Program-made: the position numbers and the translations under genes
Shown here: positions 23,180 through 34,489 of the stretch, one piece after another
Numbering within the stretch: position 1 is the first letter of the stretch
Layout: every line of letters begins with the position of its first letter
The notes under the pieces: model-generated
The model's input: the letters and a program-made list of their open reading frames with translations, nothing else
Database searches by the model: none
Told to the model about the DNA's origin: nothing
Source: Lepeophtheirus salmonis
Taxonomy: Eukaryota; Arthropoda; Copepoda; Siphonostomatoida; Caligidae
DNA length: 64,000 nucleotides
Assembly: GCF_016086655.4 (NCBI RefSeq)
Contig: NC_052140.2
Span: 20,212,001-20,276,000 of the forward strand
Direction: 5' to 3'

Positions 23180-24195
23180 ACCTTTTTAAATATGGATATA
23201 AGTCGCTCTGGTTATAAAAATTGGATTTTTATAAATTGTTTTAAAGATATCATTTGGAAGAAAATTTCAAAAGTCCGTATTTATTCTATTTTGGAAAAAA
23301 ATCCAAACTTAAAATTGTTAAAAAATAATTATTCGAAAAAAAAATTCAAATATTAAATTTTTTGGTGAGGATTTCAAAAATCCGTATCTTTTCTCAAAAA
23401 AAAAAAAAAATTTTAGAAAAAAATTCAAAAATAAAAATTGATAAAAACAAAATCATATGAAATATTTTAGAAAAAAATTTCAAATATTAAATTTGTTTGA
23501 GAAAAATTTCAAATATTAAATTTGTTTGAGAAAAATTACAAATATTAAATTTGTTTGAGAAAAATTTCAAAAATCTGTATTGAATTTCCTTTATTAAGAA
23601 AGAAAATTCTTTTAGAGAAAATTTAAAATATTAAATTTTTTGGAAGAAAAATTTCAAAAATCCGCATTTGTTATCAAAAAAAATTAATTTTTTGGAAAGA
23701 AAAATCTAAAACTAAAAATAGTTTAAAATAAAAAAAAGTGTAATAAAAAAATTTCTTATATTAAATATTTTAGACAAAAATTTCAAACATTAAATTTTTG
23801 AAGAAAAATTTCAAAAGTCCGTATTTATTCTCATTTGGAAAAAAAAAAAATTATCAAAATTTTTAGAAAAAAATCAAATATAAAAAATATGCAACTTAAA
23901 ATTGTTTAAACGATAAATTGTACGAAAAAATTTTTTAATTTTTTTGAATAAAAATTTCAAAAATCCGTATTTTTTCTCAAAAAAATAATCTTTTAGAAAA
24001 TAAAATAGAAAACTAAAAATTGTTAAATAAAATATCATTTATTAAATATTTTTAGAAAAAAAATTCAAATATTAAATTTGTTAGAGAAAAATTTCAACAA
24101 TCCGTATGAAATCTCATTTAGAAAAAAAAATCCATACTTAAAATTGCTCAAAAAAAAAAAAAAAATTGTAGGAAAAAATTTCAAATATTTTTTGG
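23180..24195. repeat. Degenerate A/T minisatellite (long array)
   Basis: Repeating phrases such as GAAAAATTTCAAAAATCCGT, TTTCTCAAAAAAAAA, AAAAAAATTCAAATATTAAA and TTTGTTTGAG recur for about 1 kb with an irregular period of roughly 50-80 bases. The same vocabulary forms arrays near 31900-32170, 39430-39500, 47150-47560, 50440-50780 and 54740-55080. No coding capacity. Confidence 0.75.
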
Positions 24196-24239
24196 TACAA
24201 TGAACTTGTGCCAAAATCCTGAAGCACTTTTATTCACTT

Positions 24240-24561
24240 TTCGGTATAGCAAAAATTCAGTCTTTATCTCCTTAATCGTTATCCAGTGAATTTGGTGGCT
24301 GAGGCATGATTGCAGTGCTTGTTTGTTTTTAGGACAAGAAATCTCTTAACTTGTGAAGTGTGCAGTGGCATTATCGTGATGCAAAATCCATGAATTGTTT
24401 TGCACAATTCCGGACGTTTTCTTCGTACTTCTTCTCACAAGTGGTGCATAACAAAATAATTGACCTAATTTTATGTTAAGAACTTCTGATGCAGTACGCC
24501 ACGATAGTAAAAAAAACAACCAGTTATCAAAACGTCCAAAAGCGAGGCTTCTGATGGTCAT
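24240..24561 (-). mobile_element. Mariner transposase core relic
   Basis: Minus frame 24561-24346 includes 'SEVLNIKLGQLFCYAPLVRR' and 'NNSWILHHDNATAHFTS', matching mariner 'YY--VL-RLREN+RRKRPELW' and '-FLHHDNAPAH' with the second catalytic Asp (HHDNA). After a frameshift, 'TNTAIMPQPPNSLDND' matches '--I-MPQPPYSPDL-P'. This is a different mariner lineage from the 18-20 kb copies. AGAGTTTGTATCGCTTGTAT occurs twice upstream (about 24580 and 24666). Confidence 0.7.
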
Positions 24562-24599
24562 CTTCCTGGTTATCTTAGAAGAGTTTGTATCGCTTGTAT

Positions 24600-26215
24600 A
24601 GATTACTTTTGTTACTCAAAACAGTTTCACCGTATGCATTGTTTTAGAAAATTTTTTATTTTTTAGAGAGTTTGTATCGCTTGTATAATTTAATTTTTTA
24701 GATGCAACTTCATTGATCCATATTTTTCAATAGGAAAAAATTGTAGAACAAGCAAAATACTTCTGATCATTATCCCTCTCACAAACAAACTAAAAATGTT
24801 AGATAGCTTAAACATATGCAAATATATGTTTGTGGCATCAACTAACATAAAATTAAGTTGTCAAATGCAATAGCCCGCAAAATTTGAAAAGTCACCTTAC
24901 TTTTTGAAAACATCTCGTATATCCAAATTGGGAATTGAGTGGTTTATTTTTTTAGAACCCTTTCGCAACAAAACTGACTTGATTATTTTAATCCTAGTCT
25001 TGTTAATGCCCATAAAATTAACTTTCATATTCTACACTCATCATTTGGAATGGAATTTTTTAAAGCATTTATTTATTATTCAAGGCTTGAAGTTTCATTT
25101 CTAACGAACTAACAAAATTAATTAATGAATCATATTCATCACAAATCACACATTACAAACCTTTAATGAAATTTATTCCAAATTAGGTAAAATCTCTTAA
25201 AGAAACTTTCAGGAAAGTGGATACTAGAATGTTGAAACAAAATCACTTGTATAGGGTGTAACAACAGAATAAGATGATTCTCTCTTCCGTTAGGTTCCGG
25301 ATTATTAAAACACTAATTGTACATTGTTTTGTTTTTTTATTTGTTGTGAAATATAAATTTTAATCTATTGCCAAAACACTCCAATAAATTTCAATGCTAT
25401 TACATTTTCCAAGGCAGAACGTGTAGGCACTGTTGTGATGATTTTGAAGAACAAACATCTGGATATTAGTATTGCTGAAGTCTTATAGATGACAAGAATT
25501 AGCAAGGGAAGTTTGGCAGAGTTGAGGAAGGTCCTGATTGGGACCAAATATCCCAGGGGAGTGATCATAAGGAAGGAGATGTCCCAGCACAGAAGGAAGA
25601 TCTCCTAGCTCCCACAACCTGAATCCAACGAATTATTTTGTCGAGACCTACCATGAGTCAAAGGTCAACAGAGGTCATCACACCACCAAGAATTTCCTGA
25701 TTTAATCCATTGTTTGGACATTCTAATGATTCTAAAAATTTATGAATTTTTTTTATTTTAAATATAATTTTAGATCTTTAAGTTTTATTTATTCTTGTAC
25801 CTTATGAATCATTTCCGCAAGGATTAAAATGCATATCATAGACAGTTTTTCTTTATGAAATATTGGATTAGACGTACAAATTAAGTAAGCCTAAATGAAT
25901 GCTTAATGAAGCTGTAACCAGTATTACATACAAAGCAGATAAGATATATCTTAATTATCACATGGGTTATCATAATGATATATCATCATATTAAGCACAA
26001 TGGCTTGCCCTTTCATCACACTTAAAGAAGCAATTATGGTATTTCTTATCTCAATTATAACGTTTAAGTTTATTACTGATTTTTTTACGGGGGGAGGGGT
26101 GCAGTAATTTTATGTGGCTTAACCATTTTTGGAAATAATCCTTAAAATAAATAGATCTATTCAATCATACATGTACAATTGATTAAACAATACTTTGAGC
26201 CAAATTGTGAATATA
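24600..26215. other. AT-rich region with a weak transposase trace
   Basis: At 25400-25620 the plus strand reads 'ERVGTVVMILKNKHLDISIA', 'EVL*MTRISKGSLAELRKV', resembling a mariner/Tc1 N-terminal HTH, and TATAGGGTGTAACAACAG near 25251 could be a decayed end. Not strong enough for a separate element call. Nothing else supported. Confidence 0.35.
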
Positions 26216-26220
26216 CATAT

Positions 26221-27132
26221 TAGGTGTAGGAAAAAGTAGTTTTGTATTTTTCGGTTTTTTTCAATGCTTTATAAAAAGTGTTTCAATGATCCGATTTAAG
26301 CCAAGTATGCACAATTCTTTTTTATAATTTGTTGCCAACGGAAATCCAACTTCATAATGACATTCTCGTGTAAGACCTTGCCCTTTTGGTAAAAAAAACT
26401 CAGACAACCAATTCTCAAAGGCCTCTGTTGAGGCCAAATTTATATCCCCAACGTTTTGATCATTGACAGGAACAGGGAGTAGTCACTTGATCCCATATAA
26501 GGGTTGTAAGATGGATACATAAGAACTTCCCATTCGAGCACAGGTAGGCTCTGTCGCGTCATCAAAGATGTGTGTGGCCAGTTGTAATCTAAATGAAACA
26601 CAATTCCTCTCTTCCTCAAGTTTCTATTTGTATCCAACCCTCAACAAATGGTTCAAAACGGTTTTATGATCAATGTCCTGCTTTTGAACGATACTACTAC
26701 TACTGTTAACATGACGGTTATTTCGACATTTTCAATAATTTTATCGACATTTCGACGACCAGCCTGCCAGTGCAGGATGTATAATTCACATCCACTTTAC
26801 CAGTACGAAATCGCAGGAAAATCTATTGTGCATTACGAACCGAAAGACTATTGACACCTTATAAATTGTAAATTTTTTTGGTAGATTTGGGCAGGTTTTT
26901 CCCTTTCAGGTAAGAAAAAAGTAGAATATGGCGAATTTCTTCCTTAGAGAGCTCCATACTCGACGCACGATAATTCACGACTGAACTGGTCAAGCGCAAT
27001 TCTGTCCAAAACGTTTGTAGTATACATTCCTACCTTTATAACCCCATATTGTTTGATCTAATGAGACCAATAATACACATTTAGTTAAAAATAAGTGTGG
27101 GAAATACGAAATTACTTTTTCCTTAACCTATT
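26221..27132 (-). mobile_element. DD34D mariner, internally deleted, both ends present (about 912 bp)
   Basis: Low end TTAGGTGTAGGAAAAAGTAG and high end (reversed) TAATAGGTTAAGGAAAAAGT form TIRs of the mariner GGAAAAAGTAATT type. The minus strand reads 'MELSKEEIRHILLFSYLKGK' from 26965, 'FRTGKVDVN', 'GRPVVE' in broken frames, then at the shared deletion junction 'GIVFHLDYNWPHTSLMTRQS', 'LPVLEWEVLMYPSYNPYMGS' and 'SDY'. Spacing of second to third Asp is 34. The C-terminus ends near 26260. Dead by frameshifts and deletion of the first-Asp region. Confidence 0.85.
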
Positions 27133-27329
27133 ATTTAATAGGAGAACGTCAAGAGGATACTTGACAAGAAGAAAAATATATTTATGGATTACAAAAATAT
27201 CACAATAGAAGTTTGCAATCTTTTTATAATTGCAATCTGAGGACTCTTCTATATTTTCAATGCTGTTATTATTATCATTTTATTCTGTAAGCGAAAAAAT
27301 ATAAGTATAAAGTAATCCCTGGAGGGTAA

Positions 27330-27480
27330 ATTACAAAGAGTAAGACGGAAGGTATTGTGCAGAGTTACAAGTGTAAGTCCTGGTTGGACTCGGAGTAGAA
27401 TTGAGGATTGATAATCGAGTAATTCGTACCTATATCATTTTTAGATACGGAGTGGGATTTGTGTTTATTTCTTTAATCTC
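27330..27480 (-). repeat. Dispersed repeat A, copy 4
   Basis: Plus strand GTAAGTCCTGGTTGGACTCG, GAGTAGAATTGAGGATTG and ATACGGAGTGGGATTTG give the reverse complement of repeat A with its full CACTCCGTAT end; one of the clearest copies. Confidence 0.6.
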
Positions 27481-27484
27481 ATAT

Positions 27485-27965
27485 CTACTTGCAACTAATT
27501 TAGTAAAACATTATGTCAGCTTAGCTACTCTCTGGAAGACCTTCTTCAAATTGTCAGGGAAGGGACACACACTTTCCTGAGCAACACATTGCCAAATAAC
27601 CACTTCACCAAACGGAAACATCCCTCGTACTTTGATTATCCATGCGGAAATACTATGTCATGATTATACCCATTCATGTTACTATAATTTTAAAAGATGA
27701 AATGTTAATTATTAGCCACGAATTGCAATCATTCAGCGTTCATTAATTAATAGTTAATTGATTCATTTTATAATGACGATGCTTCAACAATTGGCTCGAA
27801 TAGTTATTAGAACTGTAGTAAACAAATCATCATAATTAGAAAAAATATAAAATGTATTAGTTGTCAGCTGTCGATGTTTAGATTTATTGCCTAAATATTT
27901 TCGTCATGTATACATAGTGTTTACATAGTATTGCAGCATGCATCCTCAAAAAAATATATCTATTA
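27485..27965. other. AT-rich spacer, no gene seen
   Basis: No supported coding or repeat block. Confidence 0.4.
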
Positions 27966-27970
27966 TTTCT

Positions 27971-28083
27971 TTCGGCAAACCGTCTGATCCGCAATGTGGT
28001 CGTTCGGCAAACTGTATATTCGACAATATAGTCATTCAGCAATGTATCTTTTCGGGAAAATGGGATTCGTGAAAGTGGCTTTC
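27971..28083. repeat. 15-17-bp phrase repeat (TTCGGCAAACTG type)
   Basis: Seven successive units: TTCGGCAAACCGTCTGA, TCCGCAATGTGGTCG, TTCGGCAAACTGTATA, TTCGACAATATAGTCA, TTCAGCAATGTATCTT, TTCGGGAAAATGGGA, TTCGTGAAAGTGGCT. Each begins TTC/TCC and has A-rich then T/G-rich halves. Just after it lies TTTTTTGACAAAATGTCC, close to the phrase in the foldback at 44001-44586. Confidence 0.7.
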
Positions 28084-28489
28084 AATCTAAAGTTTTTTGA
28101 CAAAATGTCCTAGAGCCTGTTAAGGCATTGCTTAATGAATATGAGCAAATACCCTGAACATATTTCTCAATTCAATTTTCAGAAAGAATTAAAAAACTTT
28201 TCTTTCTAATGTTCAATGGTTGATTTTTTTATTTTTTCCCAAAAATATTGTCTGATATTTCTAATCATTGATTACAAATGTCTCATAAATGTGGTTCCCG
28301 ATTCGATATACAATATGGAGACCCATAACTTACAGCAGCATTTAATTAAGATTTTATGCTGGATTATTTTCATCAAAAGGTTACATTAGACAACTGAACA
28401 GGAGCTGAAACAAAAATAAATAAGGGTTTTTTTTCTATTCCATGTCTCTTGGTGTACAAATATTTGAGCAAGAACAAAAAAAGGGAATG

Positions 28490-28690
28490 CATGTCCGGGT
28501 ACCAAGAAGGCTGCAAAGACCGTTGGCATCTCCATCCATACTCCCTCTAACATTAAGAAGGCCAATACGATGACTTACTGCAGGCGAGAACTACAACTTC
28601 TGCATCCACAATATGGCTTACTTCTGGCCTCCCTTCACGTAGCCCTCATTGATTTCTGGCCTCATCACCCTGTACTTTCCTATTTAGGTG
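28490..28690 (+). mobile_element. Short Tc1/mariner relic
   Basis: Fragments 'KKAAKTVGISIHTPSNIKKA' and, in another frame, 'NMAYFWPPFT*PSLIS' recall a mariner HTH-like piece fused to the 'FWPPSSPDLNPLDF' block. No ends or Asp residues are preserved. Weak call. Confidence 0.35.
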
Positions 28691-28923
28691 TCGTTTATTT
28701 TAATCAAATGACTGGTAAATCAAAACCCTTGTTTACCGGATTTATTAATGCAATACTTTTTTAGTAAACTAACTTTTATTGTTTTACGTTTTTGTGTATG
28801 TACACGTTTGTCTTAAAACTAGTTCCTTGTGAGCTCAAGAGATTTTAGTCACCTTTTATCTTTATCCCTGCCTAGTGTCTCCTTTACTCCTCACTGCCAC
28901 GGCGACAATACATTATATAAATA

Positions 28924-29575
28924 CAGGGTGCGTGGAAAAAATCTGCCGCATTTTAAAGACGGTATTTATCCATCAGCTTATGTCTGATCCGTCTGTTTTT
29001 GGTGTTAAAGTTTTTCCCGAGTCATAGGCTTCCCTTATTGTTTACCACTTGTAGTGATAGCATCATTTTAAGTGCTCAAGAAAAGTCCATATGCTCAAAG
29101 AGAGATTGTAGGTGCGCTGCTATTCAGATTATGCTTAGTGATCACATGAAATTAAGCAATGCAATGCCAGTTAGAAGTGTCTCAGGAAACAGCTGGATGA
29201 GTCATCAGACCCGAGGGACGTTGTTGACAGGAAGAAGAAGGAGGAGAAGAGCACCAGGATTGTCGAGGACGTCACCTTCATCAACAAGGTCAGGGACATC
29301 AACGACGAGGACACCCAGCGTTCCATGAGAGCTATTGCAAGGAACCTGGGCGTGGCGGAGTGGACCGTGAGGGCTTGTGTGAAGGAGGACTTAAGGTGCA
29401 AGTCCTACAGGCGTCAGACAGCCTAACCTCTGACTAAAAAGACTCGAGGGTTGCGGATGCTTAAAAACTTCAGGCCGAACATGCTCTGGTTCTTCTCTGA
29501 TGAGAAGAATTTTTGCTGCTCTATATCCTAATATTACAAAATAAGCTTGTATTTGTCGTCTTTAAAATGCTCCTG
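28924..29575 (+). mobile_element. Mariner relic with N-terminal half and first catalytic Asp
   Basis: The left end CAGGGTGCGTGGAAAAAATC follows TA; GCATTTTAAAGACG inside it is matched in inverted form at about 29557-29570, followed by CCTG, giving a damaged right end. The frame through 29181-29424 reads 'EDTQRSMRAIARNLGVAEWT', 'VRACVKEDLRCKSYRRQTA' then stop, and beyond it 'PLTKKTRGLRMLKNF' and 'MLWFFSDEKNF' (first Asp region). The C-terminal half is deleted. The 109-codon ORF at 28999-29328 is in the wrong frame. Confidence 0.75.
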
Positions 29576-29579
29576 TTAT

Positions 29580-30130
29580 TTAGGAATGAAGACATATTGA
29601 ATAAAGAAAATAGCTAAATATAATACTCAAAAATAATTAAATATTGGTTGTGATTATTCTTTTCTGGATTTAATAAAAATCACGTTTTTTTGTTATTTAG
29701 TCACGTTACTGCAAAAAAAAAAAAAAAAAATAGTAGTTTGTAGTAAATCGTGTGCATGTATAACAAGAGTAATCTTTCTGTTTATATTAGTGGGGACCCT
29801 AAAGACTAAAGTACACAACAGTCATCCCAACATACTATTTTTGTTTCTCATCCATTATTATTATTAGTATTTCATTCTTAAGGAGGGAACACGTCATTTG
29901 AATTGATATAAGTAGTATTGTATTGAATAGTTACATGGGAGTGTGTTCATGAAAAACGGAGACTAACCCTGAGGATTTCGGGGGGAGTTATCTTCTATAT
30001 TATTAAAGACAATTTTGACTTTTTCCCTAATGACTCCGGTCAATGCCGGATACCAATGGAAATTGAATAAAAATAAACCGGAACTTGTAACAGAATTTCC
30101 TTCCAGAGCCAAATAAGTCATTATCATAAA
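29580..30130. other. AT-rich spacer, no gene seen
   Basis: An A-run lies near 29714-29730. No supported coding sequence upstream of the SEC61 gamma pseudogene, and no promoter-like arrangement is evident. Confidence 0.4.
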
Positions 30131-30132
30131 AC

Positions 30133-30342
30133 ATGGATCAAATCGTATAATTTGCTGAACCCCTGGATCAATTCTTCAAGGACTTTATCCAACTCGTAAA
30201 ACGTTGCACCATGCCGGATCGTAAAGAGTTCCAAAAGATCGTCCTTGCAACATCTATTGGATTCGCCATCATGGGATTCTTTCTCAGAGTCATTCATATT
30301 CCCATCAATAATATCAGCGTTGGAACACATAAAACTCTTTAA
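30133..30342 (+). pseudogene. SEC61G: SEC61 gamma retropseudogene
   Basis: The frame from ATG 30133 to TAA 30342 (69 residue codons) reads MDQIV, stop, then FAEPLDQFFKDFIQLVKRCT, MPDRKEFQKIVLATSIGFAI, MG, FFLRVIHIPINNISVG and a short THKTL tail. This matches the small tail-anchored gamma subunit of the SEC61 ER translocon along its whole length of about 68 residues. Defects: TAA at codon 6, loss of about three residues in the transmembrane segment (the usual MGFIGFF is shortened), and an altered C-terminus. There is no intron, which fits a processed copy; no poly-A tail or target duplication is obvious, so the retro-origin is inferred. The reverse-strand 68-codon ORF is a shadow of this sequence. 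Confidence 0.9.
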
Positions 30343-30349
30343 TCAAGGA

Positions 30350-31890
30350 TACATTTTATTTCACTTTTCAATCTTTTTGTAAATATGAACAAGTATCTTT
30401 TTACTAACCATCTCCCTCCTACCCATTTTCTGATGCAGAATTCGAATCCCACTCCTTATAATACTTTTAAAACACTAAATGGAATGTAATCTCTTACATT
30501 ATTTTGAATTTGAAAAAAAAGTTTGTCGTCAACTCTTATTAAACGTACTATTTATTTTTCCAAAACCTACAACTTACCTGGTGGATCCTGTAGTAACTAT
30601 ACAAAAAGATAAATTGCTAAATGATATATTGGCTAATTTGTTAAAAAAAATATATACTAATGGGTGTTGGCTCCCCAAAAATAAGTACTTTTAAGTAAGT
30701 TCATTTATATGTTATTTGCACACACCTTTGCGTAATATATATGAGAATAATTCTCATCACGATCGAAATTTGTTTTTTGAAGATAATTCAAATTTATAAC
30801 AAATAGGTTACTGTTTATTTTACAGTTGTAAATACGAGTATGTGTATTCCAGTATAGAGGCATTAATCTTCATAAAATATCTGCCCAAATTTTGATAAAA
30901 TAATGACTGAAATTACAATAGATGGGCAGATATTTTTTACATTTATTTCTGTGAATATTACTTCAAAACACTAGGAATCTTCTTTTGGCGCATTTTCGAA
31001 TTAAGAACCTATACTTTAAAAAAAAAAACTTTGAGTCACGTTGAATTAATCTTATTTTATGAAAAAATCAATTTATTAGTGAGAAAATAAACATATCCTC
31101 TACAGCCCTGGAATCTGGTCTAATAAGAATCAAACAAAGCTCTACGTATGTAACTCAGAATTGTAAACAACTTTTATCTTATGTTTAAAGTCTGTATTTC
31201 TCTCAATTCTTAAAATAACAGTGTTTTTATGTGGAAACATACAACTATACAACTATAATATTACAGATATTAATATTTTATTCCAATTTTTAAATCGAAT
31301 TATGCTATGACATTATTACGTTTTTCATAATAATAATGATGAATATTGGAGATTTTTCTGACTAGTTATCAACTTTTAAATCAATCATTATTCATTCTTA
31401 AATTGAATAAGACTGGTGAATATCCTCCGAACTTTGATCCCTTGAATCCTCTTAATTAAAAACCGGGAACATAGTTTTGAGAAGCACTTTTGTAAGGAGA
31501 TAGATAGACAAGAAGATTTATGTACGAAGATTAGTCGTACATTTCATTTCCCGATGCAACATATAGTTTGTATTTTGTAGATAAGGAGACGTAAATGCAT
31601 TAAAGGGTTTGTTCATTGAGGAGTTGATTGGCCTTTGAATTGCTTCCAAGATTCAATCAAACATTTGAATTATGTAAAGAATACTAATGCCGCACATAGT
31701 ATCAATAATAATTGTTGATTTTTTTTTTTTTGAAGACATCTTTTTTAATTACAATTACTATAATATAATTCCTAAATTCTTTCATTTACCCATTCTGTGG
31801 AAATTATCAATATTCATAGAGTAGTAAATTACCAACAAAATTGCTTTTAATTAGATTAGCAACCAGTAAGCTATGAGACAGGAGGTAATA
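30350..31890. other. AT-rich spacer with a 14-bp perfect inverted repeat
   Basis: AAAATATCTGCCCA at 30874-30887 and TGGGCAGATATTTT at 30923-30936 are perfect inverted arms 35 bases apart. A 71-codon plus ORF (30479-30694) has no recognised motif. Otherwise nothing supported. Confidence 0.45.
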
Positions 31891-31899
31891 AATAAAAGA

Positions 31900-32170
31900 C
31901 CTAGTTCTTAATTTTCCAAAAAAAAAAAAATTTGCATTTAACATTTTTTTAATTTTTTTACAAAAATGCTTACTTTTTTTGTAAAAACTATGGATTTAAA
32001 AATAAATCAAAAAAATTAAATTTTTGAAATTTTTAATTTTTTCTACGAAAATTAAATTTTTATAATTTTTTTAAAATTTACTAGGCCTTTTTGAAATTTT
32101 TTCCAAAAAAATTTCATTTTCTGTGAATAGAGTTTGATTTATGAATTTTTTTTCTAAAAATAGAAACAAG
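31900..32170. repeat. Degenerate A/T minisatellite
   Basis: Same vocabulary as 23180-24195: TTTTTGAAATTTTTTCCAAA, AAAATTTCATTTTCTGTGAA, TATGAATTTTTTTCTAAAAA, in reverse orientation relative to that array. Confidence 0.6.
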
Positions 32171-32639
32171 AATAAATGACTAAGGATATTCATTTTTTTA
32201 TCTACATCTTCATTTATAAAAGATGTGCCAAATTAAACCATCAATTTGGAAAATGAGAAGTTAAAATATTATAATGTATACATAATATAGCATAAGATAA
32301 GATAAAAACATATTGAACGACTTTTTGTAAATAGTTTAGGATTTCCAAAAGTCAAATAATGCAAATCTTTTATTCATCTGTAAAAAATTATTCCTTCTCA
32401 ATTTGACCTAAATAAGCGGCAAAAAATCCGTTTTCATGGAATTAAACCAATGCAGAGAGATTTAAAAACTATATTTGAATATAACATGGATGATCCCGAT
32501 TAATACTTGTACCCGGAAAATCAAGGTAAAAATACCTACATATTACCTGCATGAGTAGGTAACCAGAAGCATAGATGAAAATAATATTCTCTAGTGATAT
32601 GTTAATAATAGAAACTACGCTTTAGCGTGATCATCTTGC

Positions 32640-32800
32640 CAATTTAAAGAATGTTTTCGAGGAGTGAGGCTCAGCTGTCATGATGTGTCGTTGGGAGAAA
32701 ATTAACTCACAACCCACTCCATATCTAGCAATAATATGGACAGAATTTAATTCAATATCGATCCTCAATTCACTCTGAGACCAACAAAAACTTACAAATA
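32640..32800 (+). repeat. Dispersed repeat A, copy 5
   Basis: Contains CAGCTGTCATGATG, CACTCCATATCTAGCAAT, TCGATCCTCAATTCACTCTG and ACCAACAAAAACTTAC. The CAGCTGTCATGA start is shared with copy 1 (TAGCTGTCATGACG at 481), extending the unit to about 140-150 bp. Confidence 0.55.
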
Positions 32801-33289
32801 TAACTCAGCCACAAATTTTCACAGTGACCTTTCGTCTTTCACACACTAGTGATTACTTTATACTATGATGTTCTCTCTGCAAGAATGAGCAACTAATGAC
32901 AATTACTTTTGTAAATAAAATCCCTATTTACATCGCCAACTAGAAAAAACCTTTTCTGCGTTCTAGAACAAAGTGTGATAATGGTCATAGATGAAAATAA
33001 TATTATTTACCAGGATCCTTTGTTTGGGATAAAAGCAGTTTCATGAAGTTTCTTTAAATTAGCTTTGAGCAACTATTAGAAAAGTGGAAGTAAGTACAAC
33101 TCCTATTCATTTCTTTTCAAACAAAGACATTGGAAGGAATTACTCAATTGCCAATCCCCAAATTATCAAGGGAGATCCAGAGAAATTAGGGAAATATATC
33201 AAGGCTTATAATGAACGATCTTGTTGAGGTAGTACCATAAATATTTAATAATTTAAAAGCTACATTTAATTTCATTCAATTATTCATAA

Positions 33290-33770
33290 TGAATTCCTCC
33301 TCTCTTCATACCTCTGTCCACACGGCGTCAAAAGCTTTGGCAAGCCCGGGTGAAATCGTGCGCATCCAGTTTGGCCAATGTACTGGCTCTAGTTTTACAC
33401 TTTTAATTAACATTTCCTGGATTTATGGAGTAGCCAAAGAAACAAATGACACATTCCAACAAGACAGTGGACCAGACCCCAAGGCCAAAAAAGTGCAGGA
33501 TTTCTTTGTCAAAAATATCCTCACTCTTGGAGCTAGGATTTTTGACCAGCAAACAGCCCTGACCTAAACCTACGCCATTTCTATCGCTAGAAGAGGGTAT
33601 ATCATGAGGCCTGTGTCAAGTATCATTTTTCTATGGATGCCTTGAAGTAACCTGTACAATAGCAAAGTTGGATCTATATAAGGTCACCCGGGCCTTCCAA
33701 AGTATATGGCCGAGATTATCAAGAGAGGCAGATCTCATCATATATTAAGGAATGTAATTAATTGTAGACT
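33290..33770 (+). mobile_element. DD37D-type mariner core and C-terminal relic
   Basis: Frame 33289-33567 reads 'ISWIYGVAKETNDTFQQDSG' and 'PDPKAKKVQDFFVKNI', matching mariner 'W---VA-----FQQDSAPAH' (second Asp present, AH lost) and 'KK-Q-F----'. After a stop, a broken frame gives 'YHEACVKYHFSMDALK' and 'YMAEIIKRGRSHH', the C-terminal part. N-terminal half absent. Confidence 0.7.
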
Positions 33771-33965
33771 TCAAATGATAAAAAGTTGATGGTTGTACTT
33801 AATCTACAGTGAATCTAGCAGCAACGAATCATGAAGTAGGAAAACTAAACTTGTTTAGAGCTCCTAGCCCATATTTTAAACTATTTTTAGTTAAATGAGC
33901 CAATTCTATAATCCAATTAGCACATTTTTTTTTAAATAACATCCGTATTACGATCGAGAGCGACG

Positions 33966-34220
33966 ATGGATATTCAAATAAAAAGGATAACCAACTTTCT
34001 CGTCGCCCATGTCAAGGTGGCAGAAATTTTCGGGATCGTCAACTACTCGGAGAGGCTCTTCTTCAAGGTGATGAAGCTGAAAAAGGATGGTTTGAGCCTC
34101 GTATGGAGTCCTAGCAGCGGTAGTCTCAACAAAATTTGGTATCCAGAATCTTTGGACTCTTTGAAGGAAAAGATAGACAGGAGCCCGATGAAGAGCATGG
34201 GAAAGATGACCAATTTTTGA
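33966..34220 (+). mobile_element. Mariner transposase N-terminal HTH relic
   Basis: Frame 33966-34220 encodes 'FLVAHVKVAEIFGIVNYSER', 'LFFKVMKLKKDGLSLVWSPS', 'SGSLNKIWYPESLDSLKEKI', 'DRSPMKSMGKM'. This is the mariner/DD37D HTH pair with 'FL-AGVK--EI----CS--TV--V-K---DG' then 'TPEFL--LK-KI--DP--SM--MA'. It is uninterrupted until TGA after TNF. Catalytic core missing; the complementary 122-codon ORF is a shadow. Confidence 0.7.
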
Positions 34221-34379
34221 AATTAAAAAAATTATTTCCCCCCCCCCCTCTCCCAAAAAATAATATATATTTCTTTCACTTATATCCAATGAGGCTATTA
34301 GTAGCATTTTGATCACGCTAAAAAATGCTGCATTGGAAAATAAACAATGTAACCCCTAAAGGTTTGAAGAAACTTTTGA

Positions 34380-34480
34380 AGTTGAACTGTTTAGCTTGTA
34401 TGATGGTTCATTACATTAGCTACAAGCATTTTTGACAAGGGTGGAGGCGATCATCAGCAAGGACTTGAAAAAATCCTAAG
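34380..34480 (+). mobile_element. Mariner transposase C-terminal scrap
   Basis: 'FLTRVEAIISKDLKKS' and a stop in one plus frame match the mariner ending 'F--RVEA+I-A-GG'. It may be the separated 3' end of the HTH relic at 33966-34220, implying an internal deletion of the whole catalytic core. Confidence 0.5.
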
Positions 34481-34489
34481 AATTACTTT

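Noticed and set aside
23180..24195. CRISPR-like or regularly spaced array
   Set aside because: Units are degenerate, A/T-only and irregular in spacing with no distinct spacers; the context is eukaryotic.
28999..29328. Arg/Ser/Thr-rich 109-codon ORF
   Set aside because: Out of frame with the mariner transposase of the same segment, whose own frame shows the HTH and FFSDEK motifs.
30124..30330. Minus-strand 68-codon ORF
   Set aside because: Antisense of the SEC61 gamma pseudogene; the plus strand gives a near full-length match to a known protein.
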